A stretch of 64,000 nt of DNA from Leptothoe kymatousa TAU-MAC 1615 (GTDB lineage: Bacteria > Cyanobacteriota > Cyanobacteriia > Phormidesmidales > Phormidesmidaceae). The notes below the pieces were generated by a model. The model made no database searches. It was not told where the DNA came from and worked only from the letters and a program-made list of their open reading frames with translations. Made by a program: the position numbers and the translations under genes. How positions within the stretch are numbered: position 1 is the stretch's first letter; each line of letters starts with the position of its first letter. This document shows positions 1 through 8,556 of this stretch, piece by piece. The stretch lies in assembly GCF_018739865.1 (NCBI RefSeq), contig NZ_JADOER010000003.1, positions 124,001 through 188,000 on the forward strand, given 5' to 3'.

Positions 1-382
1 CCAACAATCAAAGCCAGCATTGAGCCACCATCAACATCGTCCATAGGTGCTGGGATTTCATATGCTAGGCAATCAGTTTAGAACCAGTATTCCCACCTCA
101 TGGGGAAAATTGCGGCAACAATGCTGTGCCATTACACGCCTCAGCCCAGTAGTCTCACGGGTCCCTATGCAATCTAGAGTTGCCGTCAGTCGCCACCGCA
201 ATCACGGACCGACCTCAAAGAACAAGGGACACCTCAGTTAGCATCCGCGCACATACTGACAACCCAAAATCTTTTACCGATATCTTTACGCTGAAACACA
301 GACCCTCGCCCCTAGCTAAAGAGAAAACGAAAAGATACGCACAGGTCTGAAAAAATAATTACAACAACAATCCGTAGAGTTG
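1..382. other. Leader region before hisC
   Basis: No complete gene is supported here. On the minus strand a frame opens at an ATG at 42-44 and runs off the left edge for about 15 codons. It could be the start of a gene lying outside the window, but it has no clear ribosome binding site. The plus-strand frame at 47-241 has biased, low-complexity composition and no family features and looks spurious. I see no convincing promoter or RNA element. Confidence 0.4.
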
Positions 383-1435
383 ATGCAATACTTTTGCCCC
401 ATCGTCCAGACACTTGAGGGTCACAAACCTAGTCCCTATCTCCCCCCAGGGACATCCATCCTGAAACTCAATAGCAATGAGAATCCTTATCCGCCTTCGC
501 CCAATGTGATGGCAGCTCTCCGCACATTGGAGGGGGACTGGCTACGGCGCTACCCGGATCCCTATGCCCACACGTTTTGTGACGTGGCGGCCAGCGTTTT
601 AGGCGTCCCGGCCAATTGGCTTATGGTGGGCAATGGCTGTGACGATCTCCTAGGGCTGTTATTTAGGGCCTGCGTCAACCAAGAACGACCGATCGTTTAC
701 CCCATCCCCACCTATGGCCTATACCGCACCCTAGCCGAGCAATGTAGCGCTCCTGTGATTGAAATCAGCTACCCTGCGGACCATGCCTTGCCCCTAGACC
801 AGCTGCAACAGGCACAAGGTGCACTGACGCTCATTGCCTCGCCCAATAGCCCCTCTGGCCATCAAGTCCCACTTTTTGAGCTACGTCACCTGGCAGAAAG
901 CGTGCCTGGCATCTTGGCCATCGATGAAGCCTATGTGGATTTTGGCGAGGGCTCGGCCCTAGGGTTAGTCCATGACTATGAAAATGTCATCATATTGCGC
1001 ACCTTGTCCAAGGGGTATAGTCTGGCGGGTCTCCGGTTTGGCTTTGCCATTGCCCAACCCCAGCTACTCAAGGGCCTTTTTAAGTTGAAAGATAGCTATG
1101 GCGTAGATGCGATCGCAATCCACCTCGCAGCGGCGGCCATGGCCGACCAAACCTACAAAAACACCTGCATCAGCCACATCAAAGCCGAACGCACACAGCT
1201 CACCATGGCCCTCAGGCAGCTCGGATTCCAAGTGAATCCATCCCATGGCAACTTTGTTTTAGCCCAGCACACCCACGCCAAAACCATCCACGACACCCTC
1301 AGACACCAAGATATTTGGGTACGCCATTACCACCAGCCCAAACTCCACACCAAGCTACGGATTACGGTGGGGACGCCCGAACAAAATCAGCAGCTTTTAA
1401 AGGCCATGGCTGAGGCCATACCCCCAAAGAATTAA
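383..1435 (+). CDS. hisC: Histidinol-phosphate aminotransferase (class I/II aminotransferase)
   Basis: PLP-dependent aminotransferase that makes L-histidinol phosphate from imidazole acetol phosphate and glutamate in histidine synthesis, in the cytoplasm. The 350-residue length fits HisC. Visible family features are the N-terminal LNSNENPYPPSP stretch (about residues 29-40), the substrate/PLP segment ASPNSPSG with Asn155, DEAYVDF with Asp181, and SKGYSLAGLRFG with the Schiff-base Lys210. The frame can also open one codon earlier at a TTG (380), but the ATG at 383 is the likelier start. It stands alone, with no other his genes nearby. Paralogues acting on aromatic amino acids share this fold, so the exact substrate is inferred. 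Confidence 0.9.
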   Translation: MQYFCPIVQTLEGHKPSPYLPPGTSILKLNSNENPYPPSPNVMAALRTLEGDWLRRYPDPYAHTFCDVAASVLGVPANWLMVGNGCDDLLGLLFRACVNQERPIVYPIPTYGLYRTLAEQCSAPVIEISYPADHALPLDQLQQAQGALTLIASPNSPSGHQVPLFELRHLAESVPGILAIDEAYVDFGEGSALGLVHDYENVIILRTLSKGYSLAGLRFGFAIAQPQLLKGLFKLKDSYGVDAIAIHLAAAAMADQTYKNTCISHIKAERTQLTMALRQLGFQVNPSHGNFVLAQHTHAKTIHDTLRHQDIWVRHYHQPKLHTKLRITVGTPEQNQQLLKAMAEAIPPKN

Positions 1436-2031
1436 GTATGACCACTTAACTTAGCGTTACGCCAAGGTCATTTCGCTGGCCCTATGCACTGTTTCAACAA
1501 TGTGACCACCGGGAGCAACCCCTGAAATCAGCGACGAACAATACTCCACCTTTGGATAATGACAAACATCAAAACATTTAGATACATTGATACGTGAAAC
1601 TAAACCTCGGAGCGAGGTGACGGGTTTTGAAGTCTTGCTGGAAAACTATTGGCCCATGTTGGCAGGTAGTCCAAGCTAACTAACAAGAATCGACTCTCCC
1701 ACCTCCTCCAGAATATCCTGTCAAACAAAATCTCGCAGGTAGTTAGCCTACGGGGTTTTTTCTTTGAGAAGATGGGTATGGCTCCGTTTGGAAAACCATT
1801 ATTCAAATACCTGACTGTGACAATTTCACGGGTTTTCACCGAAAAACAACAACTTTTCTGGCTTCAAAAATCAACATATTTAACTATAAATACGGAACAA
1901 CCATGAGAACACAGTAAAAACACTGAACCGCAGCCAGGGCAAGAGCTTAAGGTTTTATTTATCAACGGCTTACGTTGCTTGTCGCCAGGGTAAAGTAGGA
2001 TTTCAACAGACAACAAAAATGCAATTTGATG
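1436..2031. other. Gene-free stretch downstream of hisC
   Basis: About 600 bases without a supportable protein gene. The minus-strand frame at 1600-1839 would give a 79-residue basic peptide with no recognisable features and no ribosome binding site, so I do not call it. A T-rich run near 1756-1765 follows a weak 4-bp stem and could terminate hisC transcription, but this is marginal. Confidence 0.4.
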
Positions 2032-2061
2032 TTGACATCTAACAATTAAACAAGTTATGTT
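2032..2061 (+). promoter_or_regulatory. Sigma70-type promoter for a candidate small RNA
   Basis: A perfect -35 hexamer TTGACA lies at 2032-2037, followed by an 18-base spacer and TATGTT (2056-2061), which matches the -10 consensus at four of six positions including the first two and last bases. Initiation would be expected near 2068. No open reading frame begins downstream on this strand before the terminator at 2204-2236, so the promoter would drive a non-coding transcript. Confidence 0.5.
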
Positions 2062-2067
2062 GATGCA

Positions 2068-2236
2068 AACACTAAATCGTGGAACGGCACTAAGGCTGTA
2101 AGGGAATCCTCCCAGTCACAACTATAGATTTTAAGGGCTCAGTTCCTTGCTATCAAGAGTTTGACGTTCAGTCCTTAGTGTCTCCTAAATATCCTGTTAC
2201 ATGTCTCCTGAGCGTTAAGCAAGGGAGATTTTTTTT
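2068..2236 (+). ncRNA. Candidate structured small RNA, about 165 nt
   Basis: Between a good promoter and a rho-independent terminator lies a non-coding segment with a strong long-range stem. CACTAAGG at 2088-2095 is exactly complementary to CCTTAGTG at 2173-2180. The stem extends inward by CTG/CAG across a one-base bulge and outward by two further pairs. Inside it AGGGAA (2101-2106) can pair with TTCCTT (2143-2148), and TCAA/TTGA (2153-2156, 2161-2164) form a small hairpin. The size and the rod-like shape resemble 6S RNA, but I do not recognise conserved 6S sequence and would not name it. It lies convergent to the LysR gene. The assignment is inferred from structure alone. Confidence 0.4.
2204..2236 (+). 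terminator. Rho-independent terminator
   Basis: TCTCC (2204-2208) pairs with GGAGA (2224-2228), with an added T-G wobble pair, and is followed directly by eight T residues (2229-2236). It would end a plus-strand transcript just before the 3' end of the convergent LysR gene. No protein gene lies immediately upstream on this strand, which supports a small RNA. Confidence 0.6.
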
Positions 2237-2248
2237 AGGCTGGCTCCC

Positions 2249-3148
2249 TCAATCTTCTGCCATGGCCGCCTTCAACATCTCTAAAAAGGCAAAAACAGGT
2301 GGTGGCAAGAGGGCGTTGGCCAGGGTGGCCACACAAATAGTTCGAAAAAAAGGCGTTGGCAAACTGTAGACTTGCACTCCATCCGGGATGGGTTCGGCCG
2401 CTAGGCGGGGGCTAATCGCAGCGCCCAGGCCCTTTGCCACCATATTAACGATGGTGGCGTCGGAACGAATTTGATAGGTAGACCGTAACTCGACACCAAA
2501 TTGCCTGCCGTGGTGAATCACCATGGCGTCGCAGCTATCTCCGTCGGGGGCCATAATCAAAGGGTAGGCCGCCAATGCCTCCCAGGTCAGGGGTGCGGAC
2601 AACGCTGCATCCGGCGGAAACAGGACAACAAATTCATCACGGGTTAGCTCCGATGCTTCTAGATCTGGGGCATGGGGCAAATAGGTGATCCCCACATCGG
2701 CTTTGCCTTTGCGCAAGTCGGCTTCCACATCGGGCCGGTCATCATATTCTGCAATGGTGATTGCGATCGCAGGATACTGTAAACAATATTGCGCAATTAC
2801 CTCCGGCAAAATATGGGTGGCCGCACTCCGAAATGCAGCGATGCGCAGCTGGCCACCATCAAACCCTTTCGCTAAATTTGCCTGGTTATAAATATCCTCA
2901 ATGAGATGGAGCACATGGCGGGCCCGGTCCACAATTTGTTGCCCCACCGGTGTGGGCACGGCCCCATAGCGCCCACGGGAAAAAAGCACCACCCCCAGCT
3001 CTTCTTCCAGTGTGGCAATGGCATAGCTAACCGCCGACTGGGAAAGCTGTAGCTGCAAAGCGGCCTCACTAAAGCTACCACCATCGGCTACAGCGATGAG
3101 CACCCGCAGCTGCGAAGGTTTAAGTTGCCCCAGACGATCCTGTCCCAT
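2249..3148 (-). CDS. LysR-family transcriptional regulator
   Basis: DNA-binding regulator of 299 residues, the usual LysR length. The N-terminal winged helix-turn-helix spans about residues 8-68 and includes the typical SFSEAALQLQLSQSAVSYAI recognition region followed by EEELGVVLFSRGR. The rest is the periplasmic-binding-protein-like effector domain starting near residue 95 (GGQLRIAAF). The minus-strand neighbour, a glutathione transferase, lies upstream with its end 144 bases away, so the two could be co-transcribed. The effector and target are unknown. It is not next to rbcL, so calling it RbcR is not justified. Confidence 0.9.
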   Translation of the reverse strand: MGQDRLGQLKPSQLRVLIAVADGGSFSEAALQLQLSQSAVSYAIATLEEELGVVLFSRGRYGAVPTPVGQQIVDRARHVLHLIEDIYNQANLAKGFDGGQLRIAAFRSAATHILPEVIAQYCLQYPAIAITIAEYDDRPDVEADLRKGKADVGITYLPHAPDLEASELTRDEFVVLFPPDAALSAPLTWEALAAYPLIMAPDGDSCDAMVIHHGRQFGVELRSTYQIRSDATIVNMVAKGLGAAISPRLAAEPIPDGVQVYSLPTPFFRTICVATLANALLPPPVFAFLEMLKAAMAED

Positions 3149-3292
3149 GGTGTCGGTGAAAATACAAGGCCCACCTTATTGTGACAATTTGTGGGCATTT
3201 TACCCATGGGATCAGCCGATGGCATGTATGACACAGGCTGATGGAGCCTCCCCCCATGGCCGATGGCCAACGGCTGAGATCGGCCGTAACCC

Positions 3293-3979
3293 TTATTTTT
3301 CTAAATTAAACAGTAATTTTTTCTCCTCCTCGGAGAACGGTTTGGGGGCAGGGTTCACCACCTTGGCCTGGTCGTAGGCTCGCTGCACAGCAGGGCGAGC
3401 GGCGATGGCATCAAACCAGCGCTGCAAATGGGGAAAATCATTCAGGTTCTGGCCTTGTTTCTCGTAGGGCACAATCCAGGGATACATGGACATGTCGGCA
3501 ATGGAGTAGTCGCCACCCACGTATTCACGATCCGCCAGACGTTGATTGAGCACGCCATAGAGTCTGGAGGTTTCTTTCACATAGCGATTAATGGCATAGG
3601 GAATTTTCTCGGGCGCATAGCCAGAAAAGTGATGATTTTGTCCCAACATCGGCCCCAGACCACCCATTTGCCAATATAGCCACTGGAGCACTTCATTTTT
3701 ACCCCGCAGATCCGTCGGCAGAAACTGCCCTGTTTTTTCTGCTAAATATTGCAGAATGGCCCCTGATTCAAACAGGCTAATGGGCTCTCCTCCATCGGCG
3801 GGTGCTCGATCCACAATGGCCGGGATCCGATTATTTGGCGCTATTTTCAAAAACTCAGGCTGAAACTGCTCCCCCTTGCTGATGTTGATGGGATAAATGG
3901 TGTAGGGGACATTGGCCTCTTCTAGAAAAATCGTGATCTTATGGCCATTGGGCGTCGTCCAGTAATAGAGATCGATCAT
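3293..3979 (-). CDS. Glutathione S-transferase family protein (YfcG/YghU-like)
   Basis: A 228-residue two-domain GST. The N-terminal thioredoxin-like domain (about residues 1-85) has YYWTTPNGHKITIFLEE, the T-x-N-G arrangement of the Nu-class disulfide-bond oxidoreductase GSTs, followed by NNRIPAIVD with the cis-Pro and then FESGAILQYLAEKTG. The C-terminal helical domain has WQMGGLGPMLGQNHHF and the N-capping box region SIADMSMYPWIVPY. By family it binds glutathione and reduces disulfides or conjugates electrophiles in the cytoplasm. The substrate is unknown. It lies upstream of the LysR gene on the same strand. Confidence 0.9.
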   Translation of the reverse strand: MIDLYYWTTPNGHKITIFLEEANVPYTIYPINISKGEQFQPEFLKIAPNNRIPAIVDRAPADGGEPISLFESGAILQYLAEKTGQFLPTDLRGKNEVLQWLYWQMGGLGPMLGQNHHFSGYAPEKIPYAINRYVKETSRLYGVLNQRLADREYVGGDYSIADMSMYPWIVPYEKQGQNLNDFPHLQRWFDAIAARPAVQRAYDQAKVVNPAPKPFSEEEKKLLFNLEK

Positions 3980-4142
3980 GACTTGGGGATTGTACGATAA
4001 TTTCGAACTATTCTAGCGTAGGCGGTTGAAATTGTGGCCCCACCATGGCGGCCCATGAGGGCAACTAAACTTATCCCGAGGATCGGCAACACCCCAATTA
4101 CTATATGGGAGGATAAAGCAGTTGCATTGATGAGCGAAGTCC

Positions 4143-4364
4143 ATGGCCCTGTCTAAGACAGAATCAAAACAATTACTAGAGCGGATAATATTTGAAGAAA
4201 CGGCCCCCAAGGATTGGGCGCAAGATATATGGGGGCTTAGCGCCATGCACGGTGAGGAAGCCGCCAAACTGCTAGATATATTTGATGCGCTAATCGAATG
4301 TTGTTCAGAAGAAAAATTAGAAAACCTAGTGCAAGGCCTGATCCGTTCCCAAACGGAGGTTTAG
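4143..4364 (+). CDS. Small hypothetical protein coupled to M42 peptidase
   Basis: A 73-residue, acidic, mostly helical protein of unknown function, with no membrane segment and no recognised domain. An in-frame stop at 4131-4133 makes the ATG at 4143 the first possible ATG start. Its reality is supported by context: the ribosome binding site GGAGG of the next gene (4355-4359) lies within its last codons, and only four bases separate its stop from the ATG of the M42 peptidase, which suggests translational coupling. A role linked to the peptidase is inference only. Confidence 0.65.
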   Translation: MALSKTESKQLLERIIFEETAPKDWAQDIWGLSAMHGEEAAKLLDIFDALIECCSEEKLENLVQGLIRSQTEV

Positions 4365-4368
4365 TACC

Positions 4369-5424
4369 ATGGGCCGCTGGGATCTAGACCATTTTTTTAC
4401 CACCATTGAGGAGTTAGTCCTGTGCCATTCTCCCAGTGGGGTTGAAACAGAGGTCAACCATTACATTCAACAATGGTTAGACAATATTGGCGTAGACCAC
4501 TGGCAGGATGAAGCCGACAATATTGTTATTAAGATTCCTGGTGAGACCAGTGAAGGGGCAATCGCGGTCACGGCCCATAAGGATGAAATTGGAGCATTAG
4601 TAAAAGGGATTGAAGCAGACGGGCGGCTACAGGTAAGCCGTCTGGGCGGATCGTATCCCTGGGTCTATGGGGAAGGGGTTGTCGATCTGTTGGGGGATCG
4701 GGAAACTATTCCAGGCATCCTGAGTTTTGGTTCTCGCCATGTCTCCCATGAATCTCCCCAAAAGCTTCAGCAAGAGGGCAAAGCTGTCAGTTGGGAAACG
4801 GCCTGGGTGGAGACCAAGCTTGCCACATCCACTCTGGTGCAGGCTGGCATTCGACCGGGGACCCGCATGGTGGTGGGCAAACACCGCAAGCGCCCCTTTC
4901 GCCTCGGCAGCCATATCGCCAGCTATACCTTGGATAACAAAGCGTCAGTGGCGATTTTGTTGGGTCTAGCAGAACAAATAAAGCACCCGCCCGTAGATGT
5001 GTACTTGGTGGCCTCAGCTAAAGAAGAGGTGGGGGCGGTGGGGGCTTTATTTTTTAGTCAGCGCCAGAAACTAAGCCGCTTAATTGCCCTAGAGATTTGC
5101 CCACTGTCTAAGGAATATCCCATTGCCGATGGGCCGAGACCGGTGCTGTTTTCCCAAGATAGTTACGGCCTCTATGATGAAGGGCTCAATCAAGAAATTC
5201 TTGCGGCAGGCTCTGCGGTTGGGGTGAGCCTACAGCAGGCAGTGGTTTCCCAGTTTGGCAGTGACGCATCCATTGCGATGAAGTTTGGCCATGTGCCCAG
5301 GGGTGCCTGTTTGAGTTTTCCAACCCAGAATACCCATGGGTATGAAATTGCAGATTTGGGTGCGATCGCAAACTGCCTCAAGGTACTCACCCAATATCTA
5401 AACCACGGTACGCAGCATCAATAG
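4369..5424 (+). CDS. M42 family metallopeptidase (aminopeptidase)
   Basis: Cytoplasmic dinuclear metal aminopeptidase of the M42 (FrvX, TET/glutamyl aminopeptidase) family, 351 residues. Metal and catalytic residues are recognisable: AHKDEIG with His70 and Asp72, SYTLDNKAS with the bridging Asp189, and AKEEVGAVGA with Glu219 (general base) and Glu220 (metal). The usual M42 insert between residues about 80 and 175 is present. A GGAGG box nine bases before the ATG fixes the start. It forms a two-gene unit with the preceding small gene. The family cleaves N-terminal residues from peptides; members were often misnamed endoglucanase. Confidence 0.9.
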   Translation: MGRWDLDHFFTTIEELVLCHSPSGVETEVNHYIQQWLDNIGVDHWQDEADNIVIKIPGETSEGAIAVTAHKDEIGALVKGIEADGRLQVSRLGGSYPWVYGEGVVDLLGDRETIPGILSFGSRHVSHESPQKLQQEGKAVSWETAWVETKLATSTLVQAGIRPGTRMVVGKHRKRPFRLGSHIASYTLDNKASVAILLGLAEQIKHPPVDVYLVASAKEEVGAVGALFFSQRQKLSRLIALEICPLSKEYPIADGPRPVLFSQDSYGLYDEGLNQEILAAGSAVGVSLQQAVVSQFGSDASIAMKFGHVPRGACLSFPTQNTHGYEIADLGAIANCLKVLTQYLNHGTQHQ

Positions 5425-5499
5425 ACACGGCAGCCCTATGCCAAACAGTCCGCCCAGGCTCCCACGCTACACTAACAAAGTAATTCACAGACATAGAAT

Positions 5500-6111
5500 A
5501 TGGAGCTCACCGGTAGTGAGAATCTAGCGAATCGCACCTGCTGGATCTTTGATATGGATGGCACCTTAACCCTAGGCATCCACGATTTTGAAGCCATCCG
5601 CCAAACCCTAGAACTGCCCATTGGCTCACCCATTTTAGAATCCTTGCGCCAGCTGCCCCCCGAGATTGCGGCAACCAAACAAAAACAACTCAGGGAAATA
5701 GAATTTGACATTGCCCGCCAGTCCACGGCCCAGCCTGGCGCAAAATCATTGCTAGAGAGGCTCTTGGCCCAAGAAAAACAAATTGCGATACTGACCCGCA
5801 ATGGCAAGGATATTGCCCACGAGACCCTCCATGCCTGCGGTTTAATCGATTTTTTTGACCCCACATTAGTGCTCAGCCGTGACTGCCATGCCCCCAAACC
5901 AGAGCCAGACGGCATTTTAGCCCTGTTAGACACCTGGGGAACCCCTCCCACTGAAGCAGTGATGGTAGGAGATTATAAATTTGACCTGATGGCGGGACAG
6001 CGTGCGGGTACGGCAACCATCTATATTGACACCTCAGGAGAATTTATTTGGTCCGACTACGCAGACTATGGGGTGAAATCTCTTAGGACTGTGATTAATT
6101 GGCTAGGGTGA
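5500..6111 (+). CDS. HAD superfamily hydrolase (phosphatase-like)
   Basis: A 203-residue haloacid dehalogenase-like protein. Motif I is WIFDMDGTLT with nucleophile Asp18 and Asp20. A short helical cap follows, then motif II ILTRN, motif III Lys in HAPKPEPDGI, and motif IV VGDYKFDLMAG, whose two Asp residues bind Mg2+. The small cap points to a subfamily I phosphatase such as phosphoglycolate phosphatase or beta-phosphoglucomutase relatives, but the substrate cannot be read from sequence. It follows the M42 peptidase by 75 bases on the same strand. Confidence 0.88.
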   Translation: MELTGSENLANRTCWIFDMDGTLTLGIHDFEAIRQTLELPIGSPILESLRQLPPEIAATKQKQLREIEFDIARQSTAQPGAKSLLERLLAQEKQIAILTRNGKDIAHETLHACGLIDFFDPTLVLSRDCHAPKPEPDGILALLDTWGTPPTEAVMVGDYKFDLMAGQRAGTATIYIDTSGEFIWSDYADYGVKSLRTVINWLG

Positions 6112-6192
6112 GTCAGAAAAATCTCTATGGTGAAGGGGCTAATAGAGCATTATTCTCTGACAAACTCTTGAACAAGAATAGACCAGAAAACC

Positions 6193-6408
6193 TTACATAG
6201 CCTGTTCATAGTAAAGCTCTTGAATCAGCTGTTGACGTTCCAACAAATATTGTTTGACTGTAGCATACTCATTTTGTGAGAGCTGCACTCGATCATCAAT
6301 TTGGTGCAAGATCAGTTGAACTCTTTCACACTGCGAAACACCTGCTGTGCAACGGGTTAAGGTTTCATCTACAACACACCAAATTAATCTTAATAAAGAA
6401 ATTTCCAT
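6193..6408 (-). CDS. Small hypothetical protein
   Basis: A 71-residue protein, helical and without membrane segments, with two Cys in the N-terminal half. The pattern, a hydrophobic LLRLIWCVVDET start and a later LSQNEYATVKQYLLERQQLIQELY helix, resembles short cyanobacterial hypothetical proteins I have seen, but I cannot name a family. It stands alone between a plus-strand HAD gene, with which it is convergent, and a minus-strand membrane-protein gene. No strong ribosome binding site precedes the ATG. Confidence 0.55.
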   Translation of the reverse strand: MEISLLRLIWCVVDETLTRCTAGVSQCERVQLILHQIDDRVQLSQNEYATVKQYLLERQQLIQELYYEQAM

Positions 6409-6573
6409 AGAAATATTTTCATGAGGAGAATTTATTAATTTTATAATTCCCTATTTTTGTCATTTCTACGATTGCCTATCTATAAAACACAATAATCAGT
6501 AACACTTGTCTATCCGACGAGCAACAAAATACGTATTACAGAACACTTAAACATAAACTATCTCACGGAAAAA

Positions 6574-8187
6574 TTAATGGGTCTTATTATTGTGCAAAGT
6601 ACTGGCATTCAGCGGTTGAATAGTGTTTTCTGTCCTTGCCACTACGCCTAAGACAAGACTTTCACTAAACCCCGCTAGGAACGCGATCGCAATATAGAGG
6701 TGGGTGTTCTGCACAGAATCTGCACCTTTCAGCTGAATAAAATTCCCCAACACGCCAGATTCAACAATGGCAAATACAAAAATTGCAAAGGCCATGCCCA
6801 CAAAGGGTCGAGTAAAACCAACAATGCGCAGGTCTTTGTGTTCGGCTTCAGCCCGCTGAATAATTTCTTGGGAGCGCACAATAATACTGACCACACTGCC
6901 CAACGCCCCAAACGCCACCACTAAGCCAATTTGCGGCAGATTAATATTCAGAGACCGAGCTAAAAGCTGGGTTTGGGCCGAAACCACAGACGTGGGCACT
7001 TCCGTCGGTTCTAACAATGCTGTCTCTGTCGAGCCATCCGTTTCCGCTACCTGGGATGAGGGCAACGCCCCCGTGAGCTGAGCTGTCACGGTTGAAATCC
7101 TAGACTGAATTTGATCTAACCGATTAATTTGTGCCCCCGAATCCAAAGGCAGCTCACCATTAGCCTCAGGATTAATAATGGCTTGATATTGCCCCTGTTG
7201 CTGACGCAGATCTTGATATAAAACACTTTGAGCAACTAAACGATCAATTTCTTCAGTAATATTTGTAAGCTGCTGGCTAAAGGCGATGGGCGTTGCATCT
7301 GCCGCAATAGGCGTTGCGACCAGCTGATTTAGATAGGCCAATGGATTGGCGGCTGGCGACTCAACCGCCAGCGCCGCTCTAATCAACTGTAGTTGTTGTG
7401 CCACAGTCTGCCGCTGGGCGGTGGTAATCGCCGTTTCTGGACTAATGGCTTGGGCAACAGTAGTTATAACCGCGCCAGATTTTTGGAGAGTTTGTGTCTG
7501 CGTATCACTTAAATTAGCTCCACCACTTTGCTTTAAGAGGTTATCAATGCTTTGGTTCACTGACGCAGAGTATGCCGTCAGCTGTGCCCTCTGGACTTCT
7601 TCTTGGGTAATGTAGCCACGCACTGGCTCCAACTGCTCACTGACGTCCGTAAGCAATGCATTTTGTTCTTGGGCAATGCGACTAAACGCACCGGAGCCAG
7701 CAAACAGATTGCGCACAAGAAAGGGCATACCAATGCCCAAAACGGGAACCAGGACAAACCAGAACAAAAATTGTTTTAAGCCAGCCACCAGTCGGTGATA
7801 ATGGCTGCCAGCGCCTTTAGTAAATTCAATCTGTTCTCGAGTCTTCTGGGCAAAGACTAGGTTGCCAACGGTATTATCTTCCGTATTGTGAGGGGAAGCG
7901 GCACTGTTGACTAAGGCTAGCGCCGTCACCTGTAACGTTTTATGGCAGTCTTGATATTGTTGATCTTGCAACATCACTAAATGCAAGGCCAACTCTTCTT
8001 GCACCTGCTTGGGAAGCGACTGCTGCTGCAATCCAGTTTGAATATACTGAATGCACTGATGTATGGCCTCGCTTTCAGATAGCTCTGTAGCCTTACCAAG
8101 CTGATGTAATTCGGCCTCAGTAAGGGGCACAAGCCGCGTTTCAGAAGCCGGTAAATCAGGATTCGAAGCATGCTCAGTCATGGCCAT
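6574..8187 (-). CDS. Hypothetical multi-pass membrane protein with large central region
   Basis: Unknown function, 537 residues. An N-terminal soluble part (about 1-135) is followed by one membrane segment (FLFWFVLVPVLGIGMPFL). Next is a long Gln/Ala/Thr-rich, partly coiled region (about 160-425). Three further membrane segments close the protein: LVVAFGALGSVVSIIV, MAFAIFVFAIVESGVLG and IAIAFLAGFSESLVLGVV. The topology would place the Gln-rich region on one side of the inner or thylakoid membrane as a sensor or scaffold; that is inference. No enzyme motif is visible. The gene is alone, with no operon partner. Confidence 0.75.
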   Translation of the reverse strand: MAMTEHASNPDLPASETRLVPLTEAELHQLGKATELSESEAIHQCIQYIQTGLQQQSLPKQVQEELALHLVMLQDQQYQDCHKTLQVTALALVNSAASPHNTEDNTVGNLVFAQKTREQIEFTKGAGSHYHRLVAGLKQFLFWFVLVPVLGIGMPFLVRNLFAGSGAFSRIAQEQNALLTDVSEQLEPVRGYITQEEVQRAQLTAYSASVNQSIDNLLKQSGGANLSDTQTQTLQKSGAVITTVAQAISPETAITTAQRQTVAQQLQLIRAALAVESPAANPLAYLNQLVATPIAADATPIAFSQQLTNITEEIDRLVAQSVLYQDLRQQQGQYQAIINPEANGELPLDSGAQINRLDQIQSRISTVTAQLTGALPSSQVAETDGSTETALLEPTEVPTSVVSAQTQLLARSLNINLPQIGLVVAFGALGSVVSIIVRSQEIIQRAEAEHKDLRIVGFTRPFVGMAFAIFVFAIVESGVLGNFIQLKGADSVQNTHLYIAIAFLAGFSESLVLGVVARTENTIQPLNASTLHNNKTH

Positions 8188-8556
8188 TCATCCTATTGCT
8201 TAGTAGCTACGGAAGCATACTGCACAGTATGGCCTACCCACTTGTTAAGCGAATTGGTTAGCACATGAAACTTACGGTTATCTTAAATCTTGCACCTGGT
8301 GATGAAGCACGGCCCACCTTGGACTAAAAGTGCTAAGGCTAATCGAATGAAAACCCACTAAAAGGGGTTAGAGGATCCCTGAAAGCTCCATATTTGGAGC
8401 TTTTAATCCAATCTTGCCCCTTTAGTGGACAGCCCTCAATTAGCGTTGGATTTTGAATCCAATGTGGGTTTAAGGCTCAAACCCGACTTGGTGCAAGATC
8501 TGAGTTATCCTAAGCTAGCCCCGTGGCACTTGCTGATGGAGGGGCCGCAACGCCGA
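8188..8556. other. Intergenic region with nested inverted repeats
   Basis: Between two minus-strand genes. It holds the nested hairpin structure listed separately at 8355-8428 and no supportable protein gene. A plus-strand GTG-initiated frame at 8425-8631 overlaps the end of the SGNH hydrolase gene and starts inside the repeat arm, so it is not called. Confidence 0.5.
8355..8428. repeat. Nested inverted repeat, possible terminator
   Basis: Outer arms at 8355-8367 (CCACTAAAAGGGG) and 8417-8428 (CCCCTTTAGTGG) are complementary apart from one extra A. Between them lies a perfect inner hairpin, AAAGCTCCA (8382-8390) and TGGAGCTTT (8395-8403), with a TATT loop. It is downstream of the minus-strand SGNH hydrolase gene and could end its transcription, though neither side has a long T-run. 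Confidence 0.6.

Noticed and set aside
47..241. Plus-strand frame before hisC
   Set aside because: No ribosome binding site, no recognisable features, biased composition.
2249..3148. LysR gene as rbcR
   Set aside because: It is far from rbcL and next to a glutathione transferase; general LysR features do not single out RbcR.
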